From Trematomus loennbergii (taxonomy: Eukaryota > Chordata > Actinopteri > Perciformes > Nototheniidae), in NCBI GenBank assembly GCA_012861695.1, contig JAAOOA010000060.1, forward strand, positions 11,284,710 through 11,348,709: a stretch of DNA of 64,000 nt, read 5' to 3'. Under the pieces are notes generated by a model. That model saw only the letters and a program-made list of their open reading frames with translations, did no database searches and was not told where the DNA came from. Each line of letters begins with the position of its first letter. The first letter of the stretch is position 1. A program made the position numbers and the translations under genes. This document shows positions 48,301-54,922 of the stretch, one piece after another.

Positions 48301-50451
48301 AATCACATTGTGAGAAAAGGTAAATACGTGATTTAGAATTGTAGCAAATTCATTTTCTTTCAGTTGTCTAATAGATTATTGGGTTCAGCTCTAATGTTGA
48401 AAACACTGTTATCTATTGTTCCTTTTAGTAAATAAATGCATCTCATGTCATGGCTCATCATAGGCCATGATATGTTAATGATAAGAATGATATACAGATG
48501 CAAAGGAGGTAGACAAATGGACATCTAACGGACTCATTATATCACAGTTGCTGCCAAATAGAAAGCAGAATATTATCTTATCGTTCCAAAAGTATATTGA
48601 TAAAGTAGGTCTGCCCTTTTTTTTCTGTTATAAGAGTGATACAAAATCTATGCAAGTGTCAAATTAGCAGCAAATCTCAGCGTATAAAGTGAAATGATTG
48701 GTTGATTTATTGATTGGTGGTCTAACCACAAAGACATTGGTCTGCAACTATTCTTACGATCAATGAATAACACGAGTCATTTGTCAAGGACGAATGCTAA
48801 ACACTTCCTGGTTCCAGCTTCTCAAATATCAGAATGTACTGCTTTTCTTTGTTTTAAATGATTGCAAATGTAATCGCTTCAGGTTAAGGACTGTTGGTCG
48901 GACAAAACAAGACATTTAAAGATGTCCAATGGCATTGAATTAACTTGTTGTTTAAGTTGTTTTGCAATCAATTAGCCGATAAGTCTCAAAATAGTTTTAC
49001 CAAATGAGAATACAAGTAATTGTTAGTTGCAGTCCTGCTGTGCCACGATTTGCATACAACCCCATACGTTGTGCACCAGCAATTACACTTGTACCTGTAC
49101 TGTCTCACAACAGGACATAGTGGCAACTGCTTCAAAACAATGTTATTAGTGCATCCATAAGAATAAAACCACAACAACAGTAATCAATTTACCATTTCTG
49201 TCCGGAAAGCCATTTCTTTCTCCAGGTTTGACAAGTGTGAAAAGTGTCTGTCATTCTCAAACAGCTGTGAGAGATGATGCCTGTTGACAGCAGGAGAAAT
49301 ATGTGAGCCACGAGCTGAATCACAAGTAAACACAGCAGTAATGTGTGAGCAATAACATGATAATAGTGAAACTTACCAGTGGAGATACCCAGTCAGAGCA
49401 GCTGTGGACAGAGAGAATCAACTTTAAATACTGCTTAACAAAAGGTGTACTTTACTTGAGTATTTCCATTTTTTGCTACTTTGGACTTCTACCCCACTAC
49501 AATTCAGAGGTAAATAGTATACCTTATCTCCACGAGATGTATTTGATATGTTGAATTACTTTGCAGATATTGATTAATAATGTGAAATATAATCAACACT
49601 TAAAAGGACTATAGTTACACTTTGAGTCACTTTCAAAAGCTACCCTGCAGTATACAAAGTACATACAACTATACCTTTACCAGTTTTGATACTACTTTAA
49701 TCCATCAATAATTATAATAAAAACATATATTATTCTGGATGGGCCAATCTGCATAATGACTACTTTCACTTTTGGCACTTTAGGTATATTTTGATGCCAA
49801 TACTTTTGTGCTTTTACTTGAATAACATTGTTGGATTCAGGACTTTTACTTGTAACAAACAGAGTATTCCTACACTCTGGAACTTCCACTTTTACCTAAT
49901 TACAATATCTAAGTACTTCTTGCATCTCTGAGGGTGGGTGAGTTGGATAATAACATGTTTGGCTGCTGCGGTGAATTTGTAAAATAACCCATAAAAAACA
50001 TTAGCTTTAACTTTTGCAAGAAAACCTGTTAACACGTCTGCAAGTACCATGCAGATAGTAAGACTTTTATATTCATTAATAATAGCAACAATAGGTGGCT
50101 AATGCTGCTGAGCTAGCTTCTATGTGCTAACATTAGCCAACTAATCAGCGGCGGAGATAACTTAATTTACCAGCTAATGCTACTGTTATACACATAACGT
50201 TAGCAGCCGTTAGCTTGGGGTCCACGGAGAAGCTAGCAGGCTAACTCACCGAGCAGAAGAGTGACACCCAGCTTCCCGACTGCAGAAGGAGTTAGCCCCA
50301 GCTTGTGTCTGATGAGCCCGTTAGGATGGGAGCCGTTGAAAGCTTTGCCTGCTCGCCTGCCGTTACTTTTGGGAGGAGGCGAAACAAGCGGGCTCCGGTC
50401 AGCCTGGGTCGTTGGACTCTTTCCGGTCTGTTTTCTGGTTTTAGCCACCAT
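13189..50451 (-). CDS. dpy19l1: Probable C-mannosyltransferase DPY19L1 (22 coding exons)
   Basis: DPY19 proteins are multi-pass ER-membrane GT-C enzymes. They move mannose from dolichyl-phosphate-mannose to tryptophan in WxxW motifs of thrombospondin repeats and some receptors. All 22 exons (given separately) follow the family order, about 723 residues in total: a cytosolic N-terminus, a first membrane segment near residue 60, the luminal motif [16 protein letters not shown] (about 96-111), [77 protein letters not shown] and the C-terminus [11 protein letters not shown]1 is preferred over L2-L4 from the recalled human sequence. Exon phases agree throughout except exon 19 (one base extra or two missing) and exon 20 (a locally shifted stretch that closes again). 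Introns are 0.1-5.2 kb and full of transposons. The start ATG at 50449-50451 opens the N-terminus beside a GC-box-like promoter. Confidence 0.95.
13557..13690. mobile_element. TTAA-target MITE (family C), left-end fragment
   Basis: TTAA is followed by agaggccctattatgcttgt and a ctgtagtgtgatat-like stretch, as at the left ends at 35475 and 62255. It lies in dpy19l1 intron 21. Confidence 0.6.
14075..14200 (-). CDS. dpy19l1: dpy19l1 coding exon 21
   Basis: It encodes [19 protein letters not shown] and [17 protein letters not shown], in the C-terminal luminal domain. Confidence 0.95.
14359..14882. mobile_element. PIF/Harbinger-type MITE
   Basis: The ends read CGGACCGTCCACACAGCAGC and the inverse of CGGCCCGTCCACACAGCAGC, flanked by TAA on both sides. 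A 3-bp TAA duplication is typical of PIF/Harbinger. Overlapping open frames inside show no domain. It lies in dpy19l1 intron 20. Confidence 0.8.
15229..16832 (+). mobile_element. Tc1-like DNA transposon, nearly complete
   Basis: The 1604-bp element has inverted repeats of about 200 bp that look almost identical. They start CAGGACTGTCTCAGAAAATT and are flanked by the TA target duplication (15227-15228, 16833-16834). It carries one transposase gene on the + strand and lies in dpy19l1 intron 20, antisense to the gene. Confidence 0.95.
15556..16641 (+). pseudogene. Tc1-like transposase, two frameshifts near the end
   Basis: From ATG at 15556 the frame runs 268 codons. It has a paired-like helix-turn-helix region ([20 protein letters not shown], then [10 protein letters not shown]) and the first two catalytic Asp residues of the DDE triad ([18 protein letters not shown]). 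The third motif, DLNPIENMW, is present but lies in the next frame: a C is missing in the CCC run near 16352. A second shift near 16386 leads into [12 protein letters not shown] and [14 protein letters not shown]. Family length is about 340 residues, so the gene is almost full length but not translatable as written. TIR identity suggests a young insertion. Confidence 0.9.
16881..16964. repeat. CA microsatellite
   Basis: An (AC)n array is interrupted by AAACAC units. Open frames crossing it are not genes. Confidence 0.95.
17068..17787. mobile_element. hAT MITE (TAGGGCTGTCA type), perfect 8-bp target duplication
   Basis: The ends TAGGGCTGTCA and TGACAGCCCTA enclose multiple ttaatcgcgattaatcgc-like subterminal motifs. 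The target copies atatttac at 17060-17067 and 17788-17795 are identical. It is 720 bp long, in dpy19l1 intron 20. Confidence 0.93.
17885..18262. repeat. Interspersed repeat, inverted copy of 7820-8290
   Basis: It carries aacctgttaagcaccaagcc, then ctaaaagctttaggaatcca and aagtaccctgtatcaagatt, each the inverse of runs in the copy at 7820-8290. Confidence 0.65.
18270..19052. mobile_element. TTAA-target element (family A), truncated copy
   Basis: The right end matches, inverted, the left terminus at 1414 (atatagcatgataggtccac then TTAA at 19049-19052). The left end is not clear. Open frames inside show no domain. Confidence 0.55.
19399..19495 (-). CDS. dpy19l1: dpy19l1 coding exon 20, with local frame slip
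   Basis: The second half encodes [20 protein letters not shown] then DAGLR. The first half should read like DAVFAGAMPTMA but reads [11 protein letters not shown]. This is what two losses (two bases in a T run, one in a C run, at about 19472-19492) would give. Overall phase is kept. Confidence 0.9.
20171..20343 (-). CDS. dpy19l1: dpy19l1 coding exon 19, with frameshift
   Basis: The acceptor-side frame gives LFGW, and the downstream frame gives [18 protein letters not shown] and [19 protein letters not shown]. The two are joined only if the G run (C7 on + strand, 20327-20333) is one base shorter or two longer. The exon is 173 bases where 172 or 175 is expected. As written the frame hits a stop directly after the run. 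Confidence 0.9.
21283..21957. mobile_element. Nested MITE with cgcgttcacacc ends
   Basis: gccgcgtccacaccggagta near the left is mirrored by tactccggtgtgaacgcg and ggtgtgaacgcgcc near the right. There are at least two tiers of inverted repeat. The exact boundaries and target duplication are not clear. Confidence 0.55.
21659..21705. repeat. 47-bp near-perfect palindrome
   Basis: Two 23-base arms (starting ggcttcagtagaagctgctg) are exact inverse complements with a single G between them. It lies inside the nested MITE. Confidence 0.95.
22580..22699 (-). CDS. dpy19l1: dpy19l1 coding exon 18
   Basis: It encodes [20 protein letters not shown] and [16 protein letters not shown], matching the family closely. 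Confidence 0.95.
23255..24020. mobile_element. TTAA-target element (family B), complete
   Basis: TTAA at 23255-23258 and 24017-24020 flanks the ends AGGTCCCATGTCATGC and the inverse of AGGTCCCATGTCATGG. The element is 766 bp, in dpy19l1 intron 17, with no recognisable coding part. A related copy at 53817 extends into what looks like a THAP-finger relic. Confidence 0.8.
24721..25211 (+). mobile_element. Solo LTR of an LTR retroelement, with 5-bp target duplication
   Basis: The 491-bp unit starts TGTTAAGG and ends CCACA. It contains a poly(A) signal (gaataaac, near 25110) and is flanked by ggtac on both sides (24716-24720, 25212-25216). A second copy, inverted, is at 31413-31937. No internal viral genes remain. 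Superfamily (ERV or Gypsy) cannot be told from the LTR alone. Confidence 0.88.
25256..26150 (+). pseudogene. DIRS-type retrotransposon fragment, RT joined to recombinase by internal deletion
   Basis: The frame from 25402 encodes the start of a reverse transcriptase domain ([34 protein letters not shown]). After a frame change near 25810 comes [18 protein letters not shown] with the first RT Asp motif. At about 25895 the sequence jumps to [20 protein letters not shown] and [17 protein letters not shown], the N-terminal core-binding region of a DIRS tyrosine recombinase. The rest of RT (including the YxDD region) and RNase H are deleted. A TATA-like box (tatataaggc, 25317) lies upstream. Confidence 0.8.
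26323..26725. mobile_element. MITE fragment, copy of 41635-42041
   Basis: It is nearly identical to 41635-42041 from aaaatgcgtgttttctgaat to tgcgccataaggga. The left end is missing. It lies in dpy19l1 intron 17, about 140 bases from microexon 17. Confidence 0.85.
26867..26891 (-). CDS. dpy19l1: dpy19l1 coding exon 17 (25-nt microexon)
   Basis: It encodes SEIAAKGE after completing a Gly codon. Acceptor gtgttgcag and donor GTGAGA frame it and restore phase 0. Confidence 0.85.
27409..27476 (-). CDS. dpy19l1: dpy19l1 coding exon 16
   Basis: It encodes the hydrophilic loop [20 protein letters not shown]. The splice sites are good and the phase (2) matches the next microexon. Confidence 0.88.
28390..28574. 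mobile_element. TTAA-target MITE (family C), right-end fragment
   Basis: aatcagagcagacgactctg, gggtgaaaagaggtgctgca and the end atagggcccctttaa match the right parts of copies at 35475 and 62255. It keeps a single copy of the segment that became the 57-bp satellite at 35877. Confidence 0.8.
28679..28750 (-). CDS. dpy19l1: dpy19l1 coding exon 15
   Basis: It encodes [19 protein letters not shown] and VIAWR. The acceptor is ccctcag and the donor GTAAGT. Confidence 0.93.
28925..29055 (+). repeat. DIRS left inverted terminal repeat
   Basis: It runs from cagaggcggtgctttaagca to gtcagaggatctgtt and matches the inverse of 31957-32088 with few differences. A gcgcatgcgc palindrome lies inside. Confidence 0.9.
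29957..30391 (+). pseudogene. DIRS gag-like ORF
   Basis: It begins [20 protein letters not shown] and continues [15 protein letters not shown], the Cys/His-rich start of DIRS gag ORFs, followed by acidic and Ser-rich sequence. It ends abruptly at 30391, where an unrelated repeat (gactaaaactaa motifs, 30375-30515) takes over. It is truncated. Confidence 0.75.
30508..31048 (+). pseudogene. DIRS RNase H domain remnant
   Basis: The frame encodes [34 protein letters not shown] and [20 protein letters not shown]. These carry the Asp, Glu and Asp of a DIRS-type RNase H. The RT part before it is missing. Confidence 0.8.
31050..31235 (+). pseudogene. DIRS tyrosine recombinase, C-terminal remnant
   Basis: It encodes [20 protein letters not shown] and FYRVNVTTP, matching the C-terminal part of DIRS recombinases with the Tyr in the GTFSGFY context. 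The frame begins after an internal deletion. Confidence 0.7.
31274..31381 (+). repeat. DIRS internal complementary region
   Basis: ccagtgcttagagcaccgcc (31274 on) is the inverse of the left terminus. The stretch gaacgtaagttacgac... to ...gatgaccgccagag (31328-31381) is the inverse of the right terminus at 32083-32137. Confidence 0.85.
31413..31937 (-). mobile_element. Solo LTR (same family as 24721-25211), inserted in the DIRS element
   Basis: On the - strand it starts TGTTAAGG and ends CCACA. The flanks ctcgc at 31408-31412 and 31938-31942 are identical. It is similar over its length to the + strand copy at 24721, so it arrived after the DIRS element. Confidence 0.88.
31957..32088 (-). repeat. 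DIRS right inverted terminal repeat
   Basis: It is the inverse of 28925-29055. Confidence 0.9.
32328..32429 (-). CDS. dpy19l1: dpy19l1 coding exon 14
   Basis: It encodes [17 protein letters not shown] and [10 protein letters not shown]. The DIRS retrotransposon lies in the intron that follows. Confidence 0.95.
33093..33173 (-). CDS. dpy19l1: dpy19l1 coding exon 13
   Basis: It encodes [19 protein letters not shown] and ends CASDD. Confidence 0.92.
33512..33571 (-). CDS. dpy19l1: dpy19l1 coding exon 12
   Basis: Its 60 bases encode the 20 residues [20 protein letters not shown], less conserved than the neighbouring exons. Confidence 0.88.
33799..33885 (-). CDS. dpy19l1: dpy19l1 coding exon 11
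   Basis: It encodes [19 protein letters not shown] and [10 protein letters not shown], in phase 0 at both ends. Confidence 0.95.
34330..34670 (+). mobile_element. LINE 3' end fragment (CR1/L2 type)
   Basis: One frame encodes [18 protein letters not shown] and [17 protein letters not shown], the usual C-terminal tail of these LINE ORF2 proteins. A 3' UTR then ends cttattattac. It lies in dpy19l1 intron 10. Confidence 0.75.
35475..37583. mobile_element. TTAA-target MITE (family C) expanded by an internal satellite
   Basis: The left end (TTAA, then a taggccgtaatatgctttgt stretch) and right end (ataggccccctttaa) match the 310-bp complete copy at 62255. The difference of about 1.8 kb is mostly the 57-bp array. 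Confidence 0.85.
35877..37558. repeat. 57-bp satellite, about 29 copies
   Basis: The unit runs gtagagacactacatactga ... aggactctttaaa. Copies are nearly identical, with a few G/A changes (agaggg/aggggg types) and single-base losses near 36616, 37142 and 37211. Since 57 is a multiple of 3, long open frames appear on both strands. It lies in dpy19l1 intron 10. Confidence 0.97.
37756..37833 (-). CDS. dpy19l1: dpy19l1 coding exon 10
   Basis: It encodes [18 protein letters not shown] and ends ILVTHM. The donor is GTACAG, weaker than the other donors. The 57-bp satellite lies in the intron that follows. Confidence 0.9.
38136..38235 (-). CDS. dpy19l1: dpy19l1 coding exon 9
   Basis: It encodes [19 protein letters not shown] followed by AQFVLLTQ, a strongly conserved segment. 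Confidence 0.95.
39561..39882. mobile_element. hAT MITE, perfect 8-bp target duplication
   Basis: The ends TAGGGCTGCTTGATTATGG and the inverse of TAGGGCTGCTCAATTAATC flank cgattat-type repeats. Target copies gttacaca at 39553-39560 and 39883-39890 are identical. The element is 322 bp, in dpy19l1 intron 8. Confidence 0.92.
40036..40127 (-). CDS. dpy19l1: dpy19l1 coding exon 8
   Basis: It encodes [18 protein letters not shown] and a membrane segment [13 protein letters not shown]. The [11 protein letters not shown] motif is a family signature. Confidence 0.95.
40955..41306 (-). mobile_element. tRNA-derived SINE
   Basis: Read on the - strand, the head at about 41306-41230 has an A-box-like TGGCTCAGTCAGT and a B-box-like GGTTCAAGTCC, as in a tRNA promoter. 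The tail ends in an (ATTCT)n run near 40960. It lies in dpy19l1 intron 7 in the same direction as the gene. Confidence 0.75.
41335..42041. mobile_element. MITE with TGCGTTTCCACT ends
   Basis: ttgcgtttccacttggccta on the left is mirrored by tgtagtggaaacgcgcca on the right. A 0.4-kb partial copy is at 26323-26725. The target duplication is not certain. Confidence 0.7.
42446..42503 (-). CDS. dpy19l1: dpy19l1 coding exon 7
   Basis: It encodes [19 protein letters not shown], with the conserved FFFNHGE motif. It lies 172 bases from exon 6. Confidence 0.95.
42676..42769 (-). CDS. dpy19l1: dpy19l1 coding exon 6
   Basis: It encodes [16 protein letters not shown] and [12 protein letters not shown], a membrane segment. 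Confidence 0.95.
42816..42907. mobile_element. TTAA-target MITE (family C), left-end fragment
   Basis: agaggtcctattatgccttt followed by ttcctttcctgtagtg matches the left end at 35475. It stands 47 bases upstream of dpy19l1 exon 6. Confidence 0.6.
42908..45291. other. dpy19l1 intron 5, nothing recognised
   Basis: I see no exon, known repeat end or long frame with a domain in this stretch. Confidence 0.5.
45292..45410. repeat. GAGTGT/GT compound microsatellite
   Basis: (GAGTGT)n passes into (GT)n and (GCGT)n. It lies 26 bases from dpy19l1 exon 5. Confidence 0.95.
45436..45556 (-). CDS. dpy19l1: dpy19l1 coding exon 5
   Basis: It encodes [18 protein letters not shown] and [15 protein letters not shown], both near-identical to the human family member as recalled. 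A GT microsatellite lies 25 bases beyond the donor. Confidence 0.95.
46351..46488 (-). CDS. dpy19l1: dpy19l1 coding exon 4
   Basis: It encodes 46 residues from [16 protein letters not shown] to LQRFNLYPE in phase 0 at both ends. It continues the conserved luminal loop. Confidence 0.95.
47349..48040 (-). mobile_element. LINE 3' end fragment
   Basis: On the - strand a frame at 47606-47791 encodes [20 protein letters not shown] and [13 protein letters not shown], a LINE ORF2 tail. It is followed by a 3' UTR with ggataaataaaggtttg and a short (AAATG)n tail at 47349. It lies in dpy19l1 intron 3, same direction as the gene. Confidence 0.7.
48041..49192. other. dpy19l1 intron 3 remainder, nothing recognised
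   Basis: AT-rich sequence without recognisable coding or repeat structure. Confidence 0.4.
49193..49280 (-). CDS. dpy19l1: dpy19l1 coding exon 3
   Basis: It encodes [17 protein letters not shown] and ends [10 protein letters not shown], the first half of the conserved first luminal loop. Confidence 0.95.
49377..49401 (-). CDS. dpy19l1: dpy19l1 coding exon 2 (25-nt microexon)
   Basis: It encodes AALTGYLHW across the joins, completing membrane segment 1. Acceptor tgtccacag and donor GTAAGT are strong. It is too short to be found by ORF search. Confidence 0.9.
49435..49915. repeat. Interspersed repeat shared with 3320-3628
   Basis: See the copy at 3320. This copy is longer and begins gtactttacttgagtatttc, typical of fish tacttttact-type MITEs. 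It lies in dpy19l1 intron 1. Confidence 0.55.
50250..50451 (-). CDS. dpy19l1: dpy19l1 coding exon 1
   Basis: It starts [15 protein letters not shown] and ends KLGVTLLLG, the start of the first membrane segment. The donor is G|GTGAGT. The N-terminal 55 residues are basic and Ser/Pro-rich, as expected for a cytosolic tail. Confidence 0.92.
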
Positions 50452-50650
50452 GGTTTCGCCAGGGAAGAGCCACGGAGGCGAGAATCCGAGGAGAATAAGA
50501 AAAGAAAAAACCGAGGGGTGTGAGCTAAGCAGCCCGACACTGATATCTGGTCCGCGGATCTGCCCCTTCACTACCTGCTGCCTGATGCTTTCACTGGTTC
50601 CTCCTTCACATCTGATGAAACTCCGCCCCCTGCCGGCCGTGTGTCGCAAC
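50452..50650 (-). promoter_or_regulatory. dpy19l1: Likely dpy19l1 promoter / 5' UTR region
   Basis: The stretch upstream of the start codon is GC-rich and has a GC box (GGGGGCGGAG on the - strand, about 50621-50630). No TATA box is evident. The transcription start cannot be fixed from sequence. Confidence 0.4.
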
Positions 50651-50724
50651 TACAAGGAGCTTCTGGTTGTAACCATGACAACAACAAGCAGCGGGTACCA
50701 TACTGTTTACCAGATTGTTCAAAA

Positions 50725-50726
<2 letters not shown>

Positions 50727-50773
<47 letters not shown>
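50727..50773. repeat. CA microsatellite
   Basis: A clean (AC)n run lies just upstream of dpy19l1. Confidence 0.95.
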
Positions 50774-50777
<4 letters not shown>

Positions 50778-52884
50778 TTGTCTTTTATTCTTTCTTTCTT
50801 AAACAATTTGTAAGAAGGCTGTACATGTGTAGTAGGCTGTTTGGTGTTTCTGGTGGTATTCCTGGGAACAACTTACCCCTGAAAGACTCCACTTTACTAC
50901 TTTTCCAACACAGCTAAAATCGTTAGAGGGAAAATGTCAGCTGCTGGAAGTGCAAATACAATAAACTATTTTCAACAAACGCCAACACCTGGCACAATGA
51001 TATTAGTTAACAGTTGATGTGTCCCTAGGGATGCTAATAACTGAAGTAGAAACAGATGAGAAAGGATGAGGATAGGTAAATACACTTAACTGAAGTAGAA
51101 ACAGATGAGAAAGGATGAGGATAGGTAAATACACTAAGACATGACACTTGATACTAAATTGCTGCTGGATGATTGAAAATGCGTTGTATATAAACTGTGT
51201 AGGAATGTAAATGCCACATAGTCCATTTATATCCTAAATAAAATCATAATGGCCATTATCGTATATTGAATTACTTTCACTTTTTGTTTTTCGAGACAAA
51301 TAGAAACAAGAACAACCACATATGTAGCACAGTAAGGTTTACAAAAAGGTTCCCTGGTCAGAGACATGTTAAACACGGCCAGAAAACACAGATATGATTT
51401 TATCCCAACGTTGGTTCTTTCACAAAATCGTCTTAGGCCAAAAACGAAATGCCAACCAGACTGTAAGTATCCAACTGGCCAGAACAATGGCAACTCCCTA
51501 AGAAATATTTGACCCCTCAATAAGGTACATTTGTTTGTTTAAATTGCATTTAAACATAACTGTTCAATAGTATTTGTCAAACCCCCTTAGATGGTGCTTG
51601 TTTCCTAAACTTCATATTGCTAGAAATATCAATATTCTAGTTGATACAAATTCATGTTTCAGTTAAAAAACAATCAAGAAAATAATGTGATAACAACCTT
51701 TTACGCCACTCAATGTATACAACAAAAAACTGTGAAATACCAAAAAACAGATTCAAAGAATTCAGTTCATGGACTTTGTTTCTTTATTTGTATTTAACAA
51801 TCAAAACAATTTGATTAGCATGAGGCTTCTGTTCCTAAAAATGGTTAAATCGGATACACACATTCACACACTCACCTATCTATAACTATATATATATATA
51901 TAGCGAGAGTAACATCAGTAATAGTAGACAGGTTAGTTGACGATAGTTAGCAAACATTAGCAGTTGGTTCTACCAATAAATGCTTCTTCAAATTATACGT
52001 AGACCCCTTGGCTAAAGAGAGTATGTCACAGCTGGCTGGCAAAGCTTGCAATTAATGGGGAAGTTGTTTTCCTTCTCCCCTGTGAGCTCACTTCTGAAAT
52101 TTCCCCCCGGGTGAAATCGTTCTTGGAACTTCCAGAAGATTAACTCCAAATCCTAACACATGTTCTGTTATGCACACAATTTACACTTGTCTTTATCCTC
52201 ACCCTACAAACAGTTTTTGTAGATAAGACAGGAATCCACATTTATATACAGAGCAAAGGTGACACCGGCCAGTTATCTAACACAGGTTATATAATACATT
52301 GAATATGTCATTATGACTATGAATTGTAATATTTGTGTTGTTCTTTAAGGACACGCTAATTTCAGGTTCAGATTTTGATGTATGATAAGTTTGATGAATG
52401 GAGGATATAGTTTGAATACTCACATTTGTTTCTGTTTCTTGGCTGTGATTGTCTTGTCATTGATCCTGTAGGAATGAACACAATCCAAACGTTTTGGATT
52501 AATTGCTTGTTCTTAGAGTTTGTCAACTACAGAGTGCTGACTGATCTAATGCTTTACATCCCATCATATCTTCTTTGCAAAAACAACGACTGACTGCCCA
52601 CAGCTCTCAGCTGCAGAGAAAATAACTAGTGATTTTCTGTTTAATCCTATGTTAAGAATGTGCTTACTTATGTGGCTTTGCATTGTCAGCTTGCATTATA
52701 TGTTTGTGGAATAATGAACGAGACATAAGATGAAAGAAAAGGAGAAACTGCAGTCAGTGGGTAACATCACTGATCTGTTGCGCAACGCTAGGCTACATTT
52801 GGAAGGTAGTGTGTGAGTAACACATCAACCCCCCAGGGTTTAATACAATACTGCTGAACCAGCAGTATTGTACCCCTTACTGAC
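50774..52884. other. Intergenic, dpy19l1 to NLR pseudogene
   Basis: No gene is recognised. The only clear structure is the 49-bp tandem duplication listed separately. Confidence 0.5.
51038..51135. repeat. 49-bp perfect tandem duplication
   Basis: Two identical 49-base units start taactgaagtagaaacagat and stand head to tail (51038-51086, 51087-51135). Confidence 0.95.
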
Positions 52885-53058
52885 CTCAGAGTCTCCAGTC
52901 TGCAGTCTGGTCTCTCCAGAAGATCACTCAGCAGCTTCACCAATGAGTCCTTCAGATTGTTCTCACTCAGGTTCAGCTCTCTCAGATGGGAGGGGTTGGA
53001 CTTCAGAGCTGAGGCCAGAGCAGCACAGCTGATCTCTGACAACCTGCAGCGCCTCAGT
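52885..53058 (-). pseudogene. NLR leucine-rich repeat exon
   Basis: It encodes [20 protein letters not shown] and [20 protein letters not shown]. The exon is 174 bases, the standard length for fish NLR LRR exons. Confidence 0.85.
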
Positions 53059-53252
53059 CTGAATAAAGAAAACATAATGAGGATAAAAATCAATTATAAT
53101 CCAATCAGATGTGTTCAGGTGTGAATTTAGCACAACTGATCTTTGACAAACTGCAGCACGCGTCTGAATAAAGAATACATGATGTAACTTTAGAAAACAA
53201 TGTTCCTGCTGGACAAGTTGAAAAAACGATATGAACTAGTCAGTGAACCAAC

Positions 53253-53421
53253 CTTAGCCTTTCCAGTCTACAGTTTGGACTCTTTAGTCCAGAACACAGC
53301 AGCTTCACTCCTGAATCCTGCAGATCGTTGTCACTCAGGTCCAGCTCTCTCAGATGGGAGGCGTCGGACTTCAGAGCTGAGGCCACAACTTCACAGTGAG
53401 TCTCTGAGAGTCCGCAGTCAA
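53253..53421 (-). pseudogene. NLR leucine-rich repeat exon
   Basis: It encodes [39 protein letters not shown] and NCRLERLR, one LRR pair. The exon is 169 bases with acceptor tgtctgtag and a weak donor GTTGGT. Confidence 0.85.
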
Positions 53422-53816
53422 CTACAGACATTACAAAATGTGTTATTATTTAAAAAGAGAAACCATTAATACATTTCATTCATTTGATAAAAAAATGTTT
53501 GACATATCATGTTCTGATTAACATTTGATGTTAGACCATTTAATAGATTATTAAGTTTAATTTAGGTATGGTCAGCCTGTCAGGGCTCATTTTAATCTTT
53601 TTAGTACTGCAGTAAAAACAGATCGGGTATAACCTGAGTGTATGTTGCAATAATTATGAATAACTGAAATGCATTCACTGCTTACTGTAAAATAATGCTG
53701 TATGATGTGATAACATGCTGCTCTGATGACATTTCTTAAGTCCTTAATTTGTTTGACATTGCATTTTGCCTTGATCACCCAAAAGAATATGTAGAAAATA
53801 AAATGTAACAAATATT

Positions 53817-54520
53817 TTAAAGGTCCCATGTCATGCTTTTCCGGTTATTACCCGTCCCCTTGTGTGTTATGAAGGTTTTTATGCATGTAAACGGTCTGCA
53901 GAGTCAAAAACCCTCAAAGTACACCCTGTAGGGAGTAAAACTCTAACACAGAAAAGACCTACCCAAAACGCCTCGTTGGAGATTTCTCATTTTCCAATGT
54001 TTTCTTCCTGGGTATCGTGACGTAGGGATACCCAGTACATAGCCCAGAGCTATGGCCGCACCCTCTGCCAGCCGAACATATATACTGTTGGAAGCTCAGG
54101 TTCAGTTCAAAACTGTATCCAGTCTTGCCAACAAGGGTCTGTTTCCTGTCTTGTGAGGGGAAATCTTCAATGTCTGCCTTATGGCAATCTTCAATGTCTG
54201 CCTTATGGCAGAACCACGACGAAGTCAGTGGTTGACATTTCTTGTTAACACTGTTCCTTCAGATGTTCGAGTCGGTATTGTACTGTGTGCGCGGCATTTC
54301 ACGGACCAAAGCTTCGCAAACATTGCAGCGATTCATGCCGGATATGCACAGCGTAGGACACTGAAGGACGATACTGTGAGCTAAAAAAGAAGGCTACCAA
54401 GAGCTAGACATGCTAGGGAAAACATTGTTTTTATGCCAGCTACAATGAATGACCGAACGTAGCAGACTACCCGTATAAGATTGCAATTGTAAACATGTTC
54501 TTGCTAGCCTAATATGAACC
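53817..54520 (+). mobile_element. TTAA-target element (family B) with THAP-like relic, Kolobok candidate
   Basis: It starts TTAA and AGGTCCCATGTCATGC as at 23255. Further in, the frame 54181-54384 encodes WLTFLVNTVPSDVRVGIVLC then ARHFTDQSFANI and KDDTVS. This resembles the second half of a THAP zinc finger (W, C-x2-H-F pattern). Kolobok transposons use TTAA targets and encode THAP fingers. The right end is missing: the element abuts the broken NACHT exon. A 24-bp tandem duplication (aatcttcaatgtctgcctta..., 54165-54212) lies inside. Confidence 0.6.
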
Positions 54521-54525
54521 ACTAG

Positions 54526-54922
54526 CTCCCTGAAGGAAAGTGTGATCACCAGACTAACATCTTGGTTTTCCAAACCCTCGGCCCAGTCCGGAGTGAACTT
54601 CTGCACTGAGAAGGTTTTTCCAATGCCAGCGACGCCATTGGTCAGGACCGCTCTGATGTGTGTCTGTTGGTCAGGTAAGGCTTTAAAGATGTCCTGGCAC
54701 TTGATTGAAGTGTAATGGAGGGTATTTTTCTTGGAAGCTGTCTCCAGCTGCCTCACCTCATGTTGGGTATTAACCTCTTCACTCTGTCTTGAGTGATGTA
54801 GAGCTCAGTGAAGATCCTGTTGAGGAGGGTTTCACTTTTATCCGTTCCTTCAGTCACACGTTCACATCTCCTCCTCAGACTGATCCTATGTTCAACTAAA
54901 ACCTCCTGCAGACCACGTTCTC
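54526..54922 (-). pseudogene. NLR FISNA and partial NACHT exon
   Basis: FISNA begins GLQEVLVEHRISLRRRCERV. After a frameshift the frame continues [29 protein letters not shown] (Walker A) and [14 protein letters not shown]. Homology ends after SFREL at about 54526, where foreign sequence begins. Confidence 0.85.

Noticed and set aside
50261..50917. 218-codon + strand frame over dpy19l1 exon 1
   Set aside because: It is antisense to a well-supported coding exon and continues into a CA microsatellite.
54181..54384. Free-standing 67-codon gene on the + strand
   Set aside because: It lies within a TTAA element next to its left end and looks like a THAP-finger relic, so it belongs to the transposon.
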